Shown here: piece by piece, positions 1 through 8,829 of the stretch
How positions within the stretch are numbered: the first letter of the stretch is position 1
How the letters are laid out: every line of letters begins with the position of its first letter
Assembly (NCBI RefSeq): GCF_000237325.1
Contig: NC_017542.1
Coordinates: 5,264,501 to 5,328,500 of the forward strand
Direction of reading: 5' to 3'
Length of the DNA: 64,000 nt
From: Paenibacillus polymyxa M1
Lineage (GTDB): Bacteria; Bacillota; Bacilli; Paenibacillales; Paenibacillaceae
Notes under the pieces: model-generated
Seen by the model: only the letters and a program-made list of their open reading frames with translations
Database searches by the model: none
Told to the model about the DNA's origin: nothing
Translations under genes and position numbers: made by a program

Positions 1-68
1 ACCGATACTCCTTGAAGTGCGTGGGTCCCGTTCGTATAGGTCTTCCACACATCCTGCATTTCAATCAC
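1..68 (-). CDS. ftsE: Cell-division ABC transporter ATPase FtsE (5' end only)
   Basis: Only the first 22 or so codons are in the window, read from a GTG start at 66-68 and running off the left edge. The visible peptide begins MIEMQDVWKTY and continues with NGTHALQGVS, which matches the conserved start of FtsE, the ATPase partner of the membrane protein FtsX. In Firmicutes FtsEX controls cell-wall hydrolases during elongation or division. A GGGAAG ribosome site sits about 9 bases upstream of the GTG. An ATG 24 bases further upstream is out of frame and quickly stops. The Walker motifs lie outside the window, so the assignment rests on the N-terminus alone. Confidence 0.8.
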   Translation of the reverse strand, partial: MIEMQDVWKTYTNGTHALQGVS

Positions 69-177
69 TCGATCACTTCCCGCTGCTTAATCATATTACG
101 TATAACCTAGTATCCATTCGACATATTCCATGCATTTCCTTTAAAAACTTCTGTATTTCATCATACCGTTTATCATT

Positions 178-193
178 GTAACAAATTTGTTAC
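178..193. promoter_or_regulatory. 16-bp perfect palindrome between ftsE and the VanW gene
   Basis: GTAACAAATTTGTTAC is a perfect inverted repeat in the divergent intergenic region, about 100 bases upstream of the VanW gene start. Size and symmetry fit a dimeric regulator's operator, but the regulator is not identifiable. Confidence 0.4.
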
Positions 194-291
194 CTAAATA
201 GTACCGAAAGTTTTCTGCTTTTGGCACATATATATGAATATTGTGGCACACGAAACGCTATCAAGCTTATCAGACAGGAGACATCTGCATT

Positions 292-1710
292 ATGAAAAAA
301 ATTCATTTATCTGTCATTTGGATATGGTCTGGTGTTCTGGCGCTGGCCGTGCTGTGGGGAGGACTTCATCTGTACGCCGACAGACAAACGCTACCAGAGG
401 GAGTGCGAGTCGGAGGAGTCAACGTAGGCGGTATGCATAAAACGGATGCTCTTCGGCTGGTGGAGAAAAAACTGGATGCATTGAAGCAGCGTCCTCTACT
501 CCTCACGGACAGTGACAGCAGTGCACAGGATATAAAGCTAACACTCGCAGAAGCAGGGATTAGTTATAAAGCGGATGCATTCCGAAATGCGGTGAAGGCA
601 CTAAGCGCGAAGCATCTATGGACTCGCGTACAGACACGTTTTAGCTTTGAGAAGGAATGGTCTATCACACCTTTCCAGCAAGAGAAGATCCTGAAATCCA
701 AATTTGGAGCTGATTGGGAGGAGCAACGATACGGCATGCCTATCAATGCGGTGCGTCAGATTGATGCAAACGATCAGGTTCGTTATATTCCGGAGCGCTC
801 TGCCCGGCGCTTGGATTGGCCCAAACTGGACGTCGTAATGAACCAGGCACTCCCCAAGGATTTTACGGCTTCTGAGGAGCCGATCCGGGTGGAATTACCG
901 TTCTACCAGCTGGAGCCGAAAATTACAGTCGACAGTCTGCGCAGCGAAGGTATAGAGCGAAAAATCACCCAGTTTTCCACCAGTCTCGGCAGCAGTTCGG
1001 AAGGACGTGTGTATAACGTTAATTCAGCGGCAAGCACCGTCGATGGTTTAATTCTCAAACCGGGTGACATATTCGACTACGGCCAGGTGATTGCCAAGGC
1101 TGAGCGCACCCATGGCTTTCGTGAGGCTCCAGTGATCGTGAACGGACGGCTGGAGTCCGGTATTGGCGGTGGGATTTGTCAGGTATCCAGCACGGTGTAT
1201 AATGCAGCGCTGCGAGTCGGCTTGGACATTGTCGAACGCCGTAACCATTCCTTGCCAGTCAGCTACTTACCCAAAGGTCAGGATGCGACTTTTGCTACAG
1301 GGTCCATTAATTTTCGTTTTAGAAATAATACCGGCAAACATTTACTCCTTCGCGCTGTAGTCCAAAATCGAACGCTTACTGTTAAAATTTTTGGTACATT
1401 CCCATCCAATATTTCGTATGAACTTGAATCTCACACCGTTCGCGTACTCCCTATACCGGTAAAAAGAATACGTAATGACTCCCTATCTCCCGGATTCTAT
1501 CAAGTCATTCGACAGGGCAAAGAAGGGTATATGGTAGAAACATTTCGAATAAAAAAGGTAGATGGAAAACCCGTCGAGCGCACCCGAATCAGCCGCGATA
1601 CGTACCGAGCGCAGCAGCGCATTATAGCTAGTTATGGCGGTAGCACATCGTCTGAGCCACAAACACGCGAACTGGAGAAACCTATTGTGGAAGATGGCAT
1701 AAGCGAATAA
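292..1710 (+). CDS. VanW family protein with peptidoglycan-binding and G5 domains
   Basis: A 472-residue exported or membrane-anchored protein. An N-terminal hydrophobic segment spans about residues 5-28. A putative peptidoglycan-binding region follows (about 60-200), then a VanW domain (about 225-365) with the conserved GGGICQVSSTVYNA and HSLPVSY motifs, and a C-terminal G5-like domain (about 400-455). VanW proteins occur beside vancomycin-resistance genes, but most, like this one, stand alone and have no proven activity; L,D-transpeptidase-like chemistry has been proposed. The ATG at 292 is chosen because AGGAG lies 11 bases upstream; upstream in-frame starts lack a ribosome site and would add polar residues before the signal anchor. 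Monocistronic, with a terminator directly downstream. Confidence 0.85.
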   Translation: MKKIHLSVIWIWSGVLALAVLWGGLHLYADRQTLPEGVRVGGVNVGGMHKTDALRLVEKKLDALKQRPLLLTDSDSSAQDIKLTLAEAGISYKADAFRNAVKALSAKHLWTRVQTRFSFEKEWSITPFQQEKILKSKFGADWEEQRYGMPINAVRQIDANDQVRYIPERSARRLDWPKLDVVMNQALPKDFTASEEPIRVELPFYQLEPKITVDSLRSEGIERKITQFSTSLGSSSEGRVYNVNSAASTVDGLILKPGDIFDYGQVIAKAERTHGFREAPVIVNGRLESGIGGGICQVSSTVYNAALRVGLDIVERRNHSLPVSYLPKGQDATFATGSINFRFRNNTGKHLLLRAVVQNRTLTVKIFGTFPSNISYELESHTVRVLPIPVKRIRNDSLSPGFYQVIRQGKEGYMVETFRIKKVDGKPVERTRISRDTYRAQQRIIASYGGSTSSEPQTRELEKPIVEDGISE

Positions 1711-1715
1711 ACGAA

Positions 1716-1776
1716 AAAATCCCCCTTCACTACTGGCTGGATTGGTTCCAGACAGAGTGAAAGGGGTTTTTTTGTT
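1716..1776. terminator. Bidirectional terminator between convergent genes
   Basis: The arms CCCCCTTCACT and AGTGAAAGGGG are flanked by an A-run on the left and a T-run on the right, so it can serve both the VanW gene and the convergent SLH gene. Confidence 0.7.
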
Positions 1777-1782
1777 TCTAAA

Positions 1783-2943
1783 TTACTCGCTGCGTTTACT
1801 TAAAACCGAGATTTCTACAGGCTCACTTTCATGGCCGTCTGTATCTTTAGCTTTGATCACCAGTCTAACTGTCGCTTTTTGAGTAAGCACACTGATGCTA
1901 AATGTGCCGTCATCTTTGGCTACTGCACTGCCGATAGGCAGATCGTTGGAATAGGCAGTTACTGTGGAACCTGCTTTTGCTGTTCCTGTAATTGTACCTT
2001 CACCATCGTACACATCGTTGACTTTCAGTGCATTCGAAGTAGCATCCGCGTCAGTAGCTGTGTCTGTAGTGTTGTCTGTAGTCGTATCGGTATTTGTAGT
2101 TGTCTCTGTTGTTGTAGAGTTGTCTGTAGTAGTCGCAGACGTGCTATCTGTGCTAGTACTTGTGCTGCTATCTTCTGTTTCAGTTCCAGAAGTAGTCGAC
2201 GTATTACCGTAAGTGGAATCTGTCACGTTACCGTACGTGGAATTCGTTACCGTTCCACCAGGAGTCGTGGTCAGATTATCGACAGAGCTCAGGTTGTAAC
2301 CGGATGCAGCATCCAAAATAGCAACCGCCTCTGCACGAGTCAACGGCTTCAGTGGCTGGAATTTACCATCCGGATATCCGTTGATGATTTTTTGCTCCGC
2401 AGCTGCCGCTACACTTTTCTTCGCCCAAGATCCGATTTTGTCGGAGTCAATGAATTTAGTAACATCTGCTGCGTTACCCGCAGTCAGCCCAATAGCTTTG
2501 CCAATGATCGCAGCTGCTTCCTGACGAGTTACCTTACCATTTGGTTTGAGCTTGTTATCTGCATAGCCGCTTATGTAGCCTGCATTCACGGCACTTGTCA
2601 GTTCGTTGTATGCCCAGTGGGATGCCGGAACATCTGTGAACGTTCTGCTTCCATTACCGTTTACCTTCACACCGCCTGCATACGTTACGTCTGTCACTGC
2701 TGGAAGTTCCTGCGTGAACGTTCCCAAGCTGCGGTTCAGAAGAACGATAAATTCTGCGCGTGTGATCGCCGCATCCGGTTTTACCGCTCCATTCAATTGC
2801 CCTGTAGCTGACCAGCGTTGCACCTGATCTCCTGCCCAATGGCCACTTGTAGTTTGAGGAGCAGCTGCCGCTGCGCTGAATGCGCTAAGAATAAGACCTG
2901 TGCTCAGTACACCTGTAATTGTGTTCCTTAACTTTTTCCCCAT
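1783..2943 (-). CDS. S-layer homology (SLH) domain surface protein
   Basis: A 386-residue secreted protein. A signal peptide (basic start, hydrophobic core, then AAAAAP near residue 28) precedes three SLH domains at about 30-75, 100-155 and 160-213. SLH domains bind pyruvylated secondary cell-wall polymer, so the protein should be held on the cell surface. Residues about 215-305 are a low-complexity Thr/Ser/Asp linker that includes a duplicated STYGN motif. The C-terminus (about 306-383) resembles a bacterial Ig-like domain with the GTITGTAKAGSTV pattern. The start has a GGGAGGA ribosome site about 9 bases upstream. The linker codon bias creates long open frames on the opposite strand, which are artefacts. 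The specific role is unknown. Confidence 0.85.
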   Translation of the reverse strand: MGKKLRNTITGVLSTGLILSAFSAAAAAPQTTSGHWAGDQVQRWSATGQLNGAVKPDAAITRAEFIVLLNRSLGTFTQELPAVTDVTYAGGVKVNGNGSRTFTDVPASHWAYNELTSAVNAGYISGYADNKLKPNGKVTRQEAAAIIGKAIGLTAGNAADVTKFIDSDKIGSWAKKSVAAAAEQKIINGYPDGKFQPLKPLTRAEAVAILDAASGYNLSSVDNLTTTPGGTVTNSTYGNVTDSTYGNTSTTSGTETEDSSTSTSTDSTSATTTDNSTTTETTTNTDTTTDNTTDTATDADATSNALKVNDVYDGEGTITGTAKAGSTVTAYSNDLPIGSAVAKDDGTFSISVLTQKATVRLVIKAKDTDGHESEPVEISVLSKRSE

Positions 2944-3210
2944 GCTATAAATTCCTCCCTCAGATTGGATTCATCAATCTTTTTTAAACACTTTACCAGA
3001 AATCAAACCCAAATAACCCCTAAATTAAAAAAATCGTCCCATATAACCATACCCCCTCCTAATGTAGGATAAAAAAGAAACAGGACTTAATACCTAGCCA
3101 TTCACTTGGATATGTATATTTGGACAGGTCACTGTATACTGGATGAATAATCAGTTGTATGCTGGAACAGGTCAATGAGGTCACATCCCCCTAGGAAAAG
3201 AGGTTTTATT

Positions 3211-3999
3211 ATGGCTCTTATTCAATGTCAGTTTTATTCGGAAGTTCTTGGTCTAAGCACATCCATGAATGTTATTCTTCCGCAGGCAACCCGATCACAG
3301 ATTGGAATGGAAGGCAAGCAAGGAATAGGACCACATCCGACACTGTATTTACTGCATGGCCTGTCAGACGATGATTCAACCTGGCTGCGTCGAACCTCCA
3401 TTGAACGCTACGTCGCCTCCATGGGCCTAGCGGTCGTCATGCCTCAGGTACATCGGAGTTTCTATACGAATATGGAGCAAGGAGCAGCTTATTGGACTTT
3501 TATCAGTGAAGAATTGCCAGCTTTGGCACGTTCATTTTTTCCTCTGTCCGACAAGCGTGAAGACAATTTTGTAGCCGGACTTTCTATGGGTGGTTACGGC
3601 GCCTTCAAACTGGCACTTCAGCATCCAGAGCGCTTTGCAGCCGGTGCCAGTCTTTCGGGGGTTATGGATTTACACGCATCACGCACCGATCCTAAGCAAA
3701 GTGCTATGAGTCCAGCGGAATGGCTTAACATTTTCGGGCCAGATGAAATACGCGGAACAGATCACGACTTGCTGGAGCTGCTACAACGTCATGCCACCGC
3801 GGGGACCTCACTCCCCCAACTCTATCAATGCTGCGGTACAGAGGATTTCTTATATAGGGGGAATCAGACTTTTCGTGAAACATGCACCTCTCTTGGAGTT
3901 CCGCTGACCTACGAAGAAGGTCCTGGAGCTCATGAATGGGGATATTGGGACGCTAAAGTCCAGGACGTACTGGCGTGGCTACCGCTTAAAGGACACTAA
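3211..3999 (+). CDS. Alpha/beta-hydrolase esterase (EstA / S-formylglutathione-hydrolase-like)
   Basis: A 262-residue protein of the esterase D / tributyrin esterase family, probably cytoplasmic because no signal peptide is seen. The nucleophile elbow GLSMGG lies at about residues 123-128, with Ser125 the predicted nucleophile. The oxyanion-hole motif LLHGLSDD is near residues 47-54, and a late His is in GAHEWGYWD. The start at 3211 is preferred over an in-frame ATG at 3175: it has AGGAAAAGAGG upstream and gives the family-typical N-terminus [14 protein letters not shown]. The substrate is unknown; short acyl esters are the usual in vitro substrates. Confidence 0.85.
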   Translation: MALIQCQFYSEVLGLSTSMNVILPQATRSQIGMEGKQGIGPHPTLYLLHGLSDDDSTWLRRTSIERYVASMGLAVVMPQVHRSFYTNMEQGAAYWTFISEELPALARSFFPLSDKREDNFVAGLSMGGYGAFKLALQHPERFAAGASLSGVMDLHASRTDPKQSAMSPAEWLNIFGPDEIRGTDHDLLELLQRHATAGTSLPQLYQCCGTEDFLYRGNQTFRETCTSLGVPLTYEEGPGAHEWGYWDAKVQDVLAWLPLKGH

Positions 4000-4007
4000 A
4001 ACAGGCA

Positions 4008-4072
4008 AAAAAATCCCCAGGGCCTTTCTCCTCGCACCATGCGAAGGAATTAAGCTCCGGGGATTGTTGTTA
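4008..4072 (-). terminator. Terminator of the glycosylation operon
   Basis: An AATCCCC/GGGGATT outer stem encloses an inner hairpin. Read on the minus strand it is followed by seven T residues. It lies between the convergent esterase gene and the GT-C gene, so it may act both ways. Confidence 0.5.
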
Positions 4073-4078
4073 TGCCCA

Positions 4079-5713
4079 TCAGGGATTTGTCGTTGTCTCC
4101 GTCGATGGAGATTCTTTAGTTAGTGCCTTAGGCAGTACTTTATACAGGCGCCACTCGCCGTTAAACTCACGTTCAAGCTGAACCCATGGGGCACCATGCT
4201 CATATAAATTCGGATATACCATATTAATCTTACTCAGCGGCATGCCTGACATAATCTTAGGTACAAGGATATAGTCCACATGATTCTCCTGCGGATAACT
4301 TAATGCCTTATTGAACGCATAATCACTGGTGATCAGAAAACGTTTGGAATATTGACTGTAGACGATCATTGTGTAGGCTGAAGCTGAATCAGTCATAATG
4401 GTAGACTTCGGCAGATGCTCATCCAGCCAAACGGCAATCTTGCGATCTGATTCCTGTCTCACATAGTTCACATTCCCTGTGCGTGTGAGAAAGCTATTCT
4501 CATCCGGTGCAATATCCGGGCGAGTCAACGCATAGGAGAGTAATCCAGCGGTAAGTAGCAGACTGACGGACACTAGACCAAAGGCCGCCCTCCGCCATCG
4601 TCCCTGAAGCTGGCTCAACTCATAAGGCAACCAGGCTACGGTAATTGGGAATACATACATAAAGTAACGAAACCACCCGTACGAGGATTGTCTCATCATA
4701 AGTAAAAATTGCAAGCCCGGCACAGACAGGAACAATAACAAAATAATCAGGGTTCCCCACCGAAATAAGCGTCCACTCAACAGACGGATGAACAGAATAG
4801 TAAACAATGGTACAGAGTACCAGATGGTTTTGGAAGCAATAAACTTCAAGGCTACCAGTGGATTGGAGAAAATTTCCACAAATTTATCATCATTCAGCAA
4901 CTCTGCCGATTGGGCCGTGTTTGAATACTCTGAATTCAGGAAATAAAAGGCATTCCCCATAATGAGATAGTTAAAGAAAATCCACAACAGCCCGGAAAAG
5001 ACCACAGGAAGCAAAAGAAGTAACCAGGTTGCCTCGACTTTATGCAGCTTTTCCCGCAGGGCCAGCTCGCGTCTACCCAAGTTGCGATGAAGAAATAAGG
5101 TCGCCAAGACTACGCCAACAGCCATTGCCACGCCTAGAGGCACCGCTTCATAACGAGTCCAGAACGCCATGGCAAGCGCTAATCCAGAAACAATCAGACT
5201 TGCCGTCATGCGGTCCTTGAGCCACAGCGCAAATTCAATCACTGTCATCATAATAAAATATATGTATAACGAATCGCTCAGACCGTTGGCACCAAACAGT
5301 AAAATAAACGGATTCAGTGCATACAACAAAGCCAACAGCAAGCTCATCCTAGAGCTAAGCCCTGTTCTGACACCTGCCCGATATAGCAACATTGCGGTCA
5401 AAGCAGAAAAGGTAGCACTCAGAATAACAGCAGCCAATCCATAGGAGGCTAATGCCGGAAAGATTGGATACAGCAATAGAATTACCATTTCCAGAAGACT
5501 GGGTAGTGGATTCCAGATAAATCCGATGGCGCCCAAATGCGGGTCACGGCTGTACAGCACATAAAATGCGTTAGCTACGCGACTGAGCGCATCTGTGTGC
5601 ATATATCCCAGAACATAGCTAAAATAGATGCCCGCAGACAGCTCCAATGCAAGTATAAACACAAACAGACCTATAGCCATCCATCTGCTTGCAGACATTT
5701 TTCGAAAGGACAT
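4079..5713 (-). CDS. GT-C type membrane glycosyltransferase, paralog 2
   Basis: A 544-residue polytopic membrane protein with about ten or more hydrophobic segments. The pattern is that of GT-C (GT39/ArnT/PMT-like) transferases, which use lipid-linked sugars on the outer face of the membrane. The first extracytoplasmic loop has YMHTDALSRV, with the Asp expected for the GT-C catalytic position. A short soluble C-terminal domain follows. It is a close paralog of the neighbour at 5819-7420; both share HTDALSRV, FYVLYSRDPHLGAIGF and LPYELS blocks. It is the last gene of the minus-strand operon, 105 bases after its paralog. The start has GGGGG and AGAGGA upstream; the in-frame ATG at 5698 is an alternative. 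Acceptor and sugar are unknown. Confidence 0.75.
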   Translation of the reverse strand: MSFRKMSASRWMAIGLFVFILALELSAGIYFSYVLGYMHTDALSRVANAFYVLYSRDPHLGAIGFIWNPLPSLLEMVILLLYPIFPALASYGLAAVILSATFSALTAMLLYRAGVRTGLSSRMSLLLALLYALNPFILLFGANGLSDSLYIYFIMMTVIEFALWLKDRMTASLIVSGLALAMAFWTRYEAVPLGVAMAVGVVLATLFLHRNLGRRELALREKLHKVEATWLLLLLPVVFSGLLWIFFNYLIMGNAFYFLNSEYSNTAQSAELLNDDKFVEIFSNPLVALKFIASKTIWYSVPLFTILFIRLLSGRLFRWGTLIILLLFLSVPGLQFLLMMRQSSYGWFRYFMYVFPITVAWLPYELSQLQGRWRRAAFGLVSVSLLLTAGLLSYALTRPDIAPDENSFLTRTGNVNYVRQESDRKIAVWLDEHLPKSTIMTDSASAYTMIVYSQYSKRFLITSDYAFNKALSYPQENHVDYILVPKIMSGMPLSKINMVYPNLYEHGAPWVQLEREFNGEWRLYKVLPKALTKESPSTETTTNP

Positions 5714-5818
5714 TCCTCTCGTTCCCCCTCAAACTTCTTGCGGCGGTGCAGCTGCAGGGAAATTACGCCCGACAGCTGTATCCTTTCCTCCGCTACGATG
5801 CACTAAAATACAATAAAA

Positions 5819-7420
5819 TTATTGCAGTTCTTCATGCTTTATCTTGTACAAACGCCACTCCCCGTCAAAGTCATGCACCAACGAGGCCCATGGCGCCCCC
5901 TTTTCAAACAAATCAGGATAGTTCCGGTTCACCTGATCCAGCGGTACCCCTTCTACCAAGCGCGTAACCAAAACATAATCCACCTTGGAGGCGGGCAGAT
6001 CCGTTAAAGATTTTCCAAAATCATAATCACTCGTGATCATAAACTTCTTCGGAATTTTACTGCTCAAAATGATCGGATAGGCCGTATAAGAATCAGTCAA
6101 AATGAGAGATGAACCATAATGTTCATCCAGCCATGACCCTATTTTCCGTTCAACAATTTGCCGAGTATAGCTTTCATTGCCACTATGCGTCAGATAGCTA
6201 TGCTCATCCGCCGCAATTGCGGGATTCGTCAGTGCGTAGGATAACAAGCCTACTGTTACCAACATTCCTGCCGTTACCAGTGAGATTCCGATCCCCCGCA
6301 TTTTCCCCTTCAACAGACTAAGCTCATACGGCAGCCAAGCAACCGTAATTGGGAATACATACATAAAATATCGGAACCAGCCAAACGAAGAATGCTTAAG
6401 CATAAGTAAAAGCTGAAGCCCGGGTACCGATAAAAAGATAGCCAGCAGCGTTAACGTGCTCCAACTCCACAGACGTTTGTCCAATAGGCGTATAAGCAAA
6501 ATGGCAATTAATGGAGCCGCATACCATAAGGTTCGTTGCCCGACAAACTTTAGCATCAGTACAGGATGAGCAAACATTTCCACAAAGCGTTGATCCTCCA
6601 GCAAAGCCGCTGATTGTGTGGAATTGGAATACTGCGAACGTAAAAAGTAAAGCAGGTCGCCCATGATAATCCAGTTAAAAAAGAGCCACAGTAAACCCGA
6701 AAAGACAAGCGGCAGCAACAATAGAAGCCATGTCGCTTCTACCTTGTACAGGCGCTCTTTTAAAGACAATTGCGTTCTAACGCTCTCTCTGTTTGTACGC
6801 CACCGATGCAGAGAAAAAATCGTCAGTAATACGCCCAAAGCCAGCGCACCCCCCAGGGGAACTGCTTCGTAGCGAACCCAAAATGCCAATGCAAGCGCAA
6901 AACCGGATACGATCAAATTCGCCGCCTTGCGATCCTTAAGCCACATACAGAATCGACTCACTGTCAGCAGGATAAAAAAGATATATGGCGAGTCACTTAA
7001 GCCGTTGAAGCCAAACAGAAACATAAACGGATTCAGTGAAAATAACAGCGCAATCAGCAAACTGGTTGCACCGTGAAGCCCTAGTTCTTTTCCCGTCCCG
7101 TACAATAATGCTGCACTCGCCCCAGCAAACAGGCTGCTCACAATCACTGCTGCCAGCCCATGGGAAGCGAGTGCGGGAAATAAAGGATAGAACAACAGCA
7201 CAATGAGTTCCATCAAACTCGGTAGCGGATTCCAAACAAACCCAATAGCACCCAAATGTGGGTCCCGACTATAGAGTACATAAAATGCATTAGCTACTCG
7301 ACTGAGCGCATCGGTATGCATATAGCCAAGATGCCATGCAAAATAAACACCCACGGCTAATTCTAGAGCAGCAATACAAGCAAACAATGACAACAACTTT
7401 CTATGTTTCCTTACGATCAT
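5819..7420 (-). CDS. GT-C type membrane glycosyltransferase, paralog 1
   Basis: A 533-residue polytopic membrane protein of the same GT-C type as its tandem copy at 4079-5713, with the same first-loop Asp motif (HTDALSRV) and the same closing C-terminal domain. The start at 7420 makes an ATGA overlap with the gtrA stop codon and has AGAGGT upstream. A longer open frame into gtrA exists but lacks a ribosome site. With GtrB-like and GtrA-like proteins just upstream, the expected pathway is: load a sugar on undecaprenyl phosphate, flip it, and transfer it outside the cell by this enzyme. Which polymer or protein is modified is not visible. Confidence 0.75.
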   Translation of the reverse strand: MIVRKHRKLLSLFACIAALELAVGVYFAWHLGYMHTDALSRVANAFYVLYSRDPHLGAIGFVWNPLPSLMELIVLLFYPLFPALASHGLAAVIVSSLFAGASAALLYGTGKELGLHGATSLLIALLFSLNPFMFLFGFNGLSDSPYIFFILLTVSRFCMWLKDRKAANLIVSGFALALAFWVRYEAVPLGGALALGVLLTIFSLHRWRTNRESVRTQLSLKERLYKVEATWLLLLLPLVFSGLLWLFFNWIIMGDLLYFLRSQYSNSTQSAALLEDQRFVEMFAHPVLMLKFVGQRTLWYAAPLIAILLIRLLDKRLWSWSTLTLLAIFLSVPGLQLLLMLKHSSFGWFRYFMYVFPITVAWLPYELSLLKGKMRGIGISLVTAGMLVTVGLLSYALTNPAIAADEHSYLTHSGNESYTRQIVERKIGSWLDEHYGSSLILTDSYTAYPIILSSKIPKKFMITSDYDFGKSLTDLPASKVDYVLVTRLVEGVPLDQVNRNYPDLFEKGAPWASLVHDFDGEWRLYKIKHEELQ

Positions 7421-7836
7421 GAAACCTCTTTCTGACGCTGTTGCGGAACGGAGAAGATCCAATAGCGGTTCCAGATATAATTATGAACTGGCACGATGAT
7501 GGTAGTTAAGACTTCACCGATCAGATATGACCAACCAATCCAGTGAATGGTTACGTACATCAGAGCGGCATTCAGGAGCAAGCCGCAGGTACAGACCAAT
7601 AAATATTTAAGAAACTGAGTGCGGCTCCCTTCGCCGGTAGGCTCGAACGTCCAGTTACGATTCAGCACATACGAAACGAGCAGCGTAACGATAAAACCTA
7701 TGGTAGTAGCCGTTACTGCAGGTATTGCAAACAGCTCCACCAGCAGCACAAGCACACCGACGTGAATGCCTGTACCCAGCAGTCCGACAATACCGTATTT
7801 AATGATTGGATACTTTAGATACGAACGTCTGATCAT
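7417..7836 (-). CDS. gtrA: GtrA family membrane protein (putative polyprenyl-phosphate-sugar flippase)
   Basis: A 139-residue protein with four predicted membrane helices and the GtrA signature: an early IKYGIVG and the VSYVLNRNWTF motif after helix two, with a repeated NYIWNRYWIF near the end. GtrA proteins are thought to flip lipid-linked sugars made by a GtrB-type enzyme. The chosen ATG at 7836 follows GGGAG by about 11 bases and overlaps the end of the upstream GT2 gene by 38 bases. The downstream GT-C gene overlaps its stop by four bases. These overlaps imply tight translational coupling in one operon. Confidence 0.85.
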   Translation of the reverse strand: MIRRSYLKYPIIKYGIVGLLGTGIHVGVLVLLVELFAIPAVTATTIGFIVTLLVSYVLNRNWTFEPTGEGSRTQFLKYLLVCTCGLLLNAALMYVTIHWIGWSYLIGEVLTTIIVPVHNYIWNRYWIFSVPQQRQKEVS

Positions 7837-8806
7837 GTTGATTAAACTCCCTATCCACCCACAATCGGTCAGCATTCGCCCGTTTGTCTGCAATTAGATA
7901 ACGGGGTCTGGCTTTGACTTCGTGATATATGGCGGCAATATATTCTCCTACCACTCCAATCGACAGCATGAGTACACTGCCGATAATCAAAAGCAGTAAA
8001 ATGACAGTGGTAAACCCGGTCACAGCATCACCCGTTATTTTGTGCATTAAGGTTTGAATCCCCAACACGACCGAAATCAGCATGAAAATGAGACCCATTA
8101 AACTCACTACCCGCAAAGGTACCGTCGAGAACGAAACGATCGCTTCCGCGGCCAATCGAAGCAGCCCTAACGGACTCCAGCGGCTTGGACCCTCTTCTCG
8201 TGGAGCCACCCGGAATGTAATCTGGGTTTTACGAAAACCGAGCCAGGCGGTCATCCCGCGAAAAAACGGCATACGCTCTGGCATCGCCATCCAGGCATCC
8301 ACCACTCGTCGATCCAGCAGCTTATAATCGGAGGCATCCTTGAGATTAAAGCCCGTCAAACGATTCAAAGTCGCGTAGAACAAAGAAGCTCCGAGCTTTT
8401 TGCCTACAGACTCTTCTCCCCGAAATTCTTTCACACATTCAACTAAATCATAACCTTCGTTCTGCCATAAACGCACCATTTCCCCGATCATTTCAGGAGG
8501 ATGCTGCAAATCACCGTCCATAACAATGATCGCATCGCCAGAAGCATTTTCCAAACCTGCGCACAATGCCAGCTCCTTACCAAAATTCCGACTCAGCCGG
8601 AGTGCGAGCAAAGAGGGCATACGACGGGACAATTCGGACAGTTTGAGCCACGTATCATCTTTGGAACCATCATCTACAATAATGAGCTCATAACGTGAGG
8701 TGACAACAGACAGCACCCCATCAATCACCTTAAGAGAACGTTCGAGGTGTGAGCCTTCATTGTACATAGGAATGACGACGGATAAAAAAGGGTTTTTTGT
8801 CTCCAT
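7799..8806 (-). CDS. GT2 polyprenyl-phosphate glycosyltransferase (GtrB/DPM1-like)
   Basis: A 335-residue protein. The N-terminal GT2 fold (about residues 1-230) shows VVIPMYNEG, the nucleotide-binding VDDGSKD, and the DGDLQHPP motif that carries the metal-binding DxD equivalent. Two C-terminal membrane helices (about 235-300) are typical of GtrB and YkcC-like enzymes, which move a sugar from a nucleotide donor to undecaprenyl phosphate at the inner face of the membrane. The ATG at 8806 is chosen because AAGGAG precedes it by seven bases; an ATG at 8827 in the same frame has a poor ribosome site. It lies between the MshEN-glycosyltransferase and gtrA. Confidence 0.85.
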   Translation of the reverse strand: METKNPFLSVVIPMYNEGSHLERSLKVIDGVLSVVTSRYELIIVDDGSKDDTWLKLSELSRRMPSLLALRLSRNFGKELALCAGLENASGDAIIVMDGDLQHPPEMIGEMVRLWQNEGYDLVECVKEFRGEESVGKKLGASLFYATLNRLTGFNLKDASDYKLLDRRVVDAWMAMPERMPFFRGMTAWLGFRKTQITFRVAPREEGPSRWSPLGLLRLAAEAIVSFSTVPLRVVSLMGLIFMLISVVLGIQTLMHKITGDAVTGFTTVILLLLIIGSVLMLSIGVVGEYIAAIYHEVKARPRYLIADKRANADRLWVDREFNQHDQTFVSKVSNH

Positions 8807-8829
8807 TCTTGCTCCTTCTTTCTTCATAT

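Noticed and set aside
292..1710. Vancomycin resistance determinant
   Set aside because: VanW proteins without vanHAX neighbours are common in Firmicutes and do not give resistance; no van genes are nearby.
1831..2811. Long plus-strand frames opposite the SLH gene
   Set aside because: They arise from the Thr/Ser-rich codon bias of the SLH protein; they are Cys-rich, without a ribosome site or recognisable domains.
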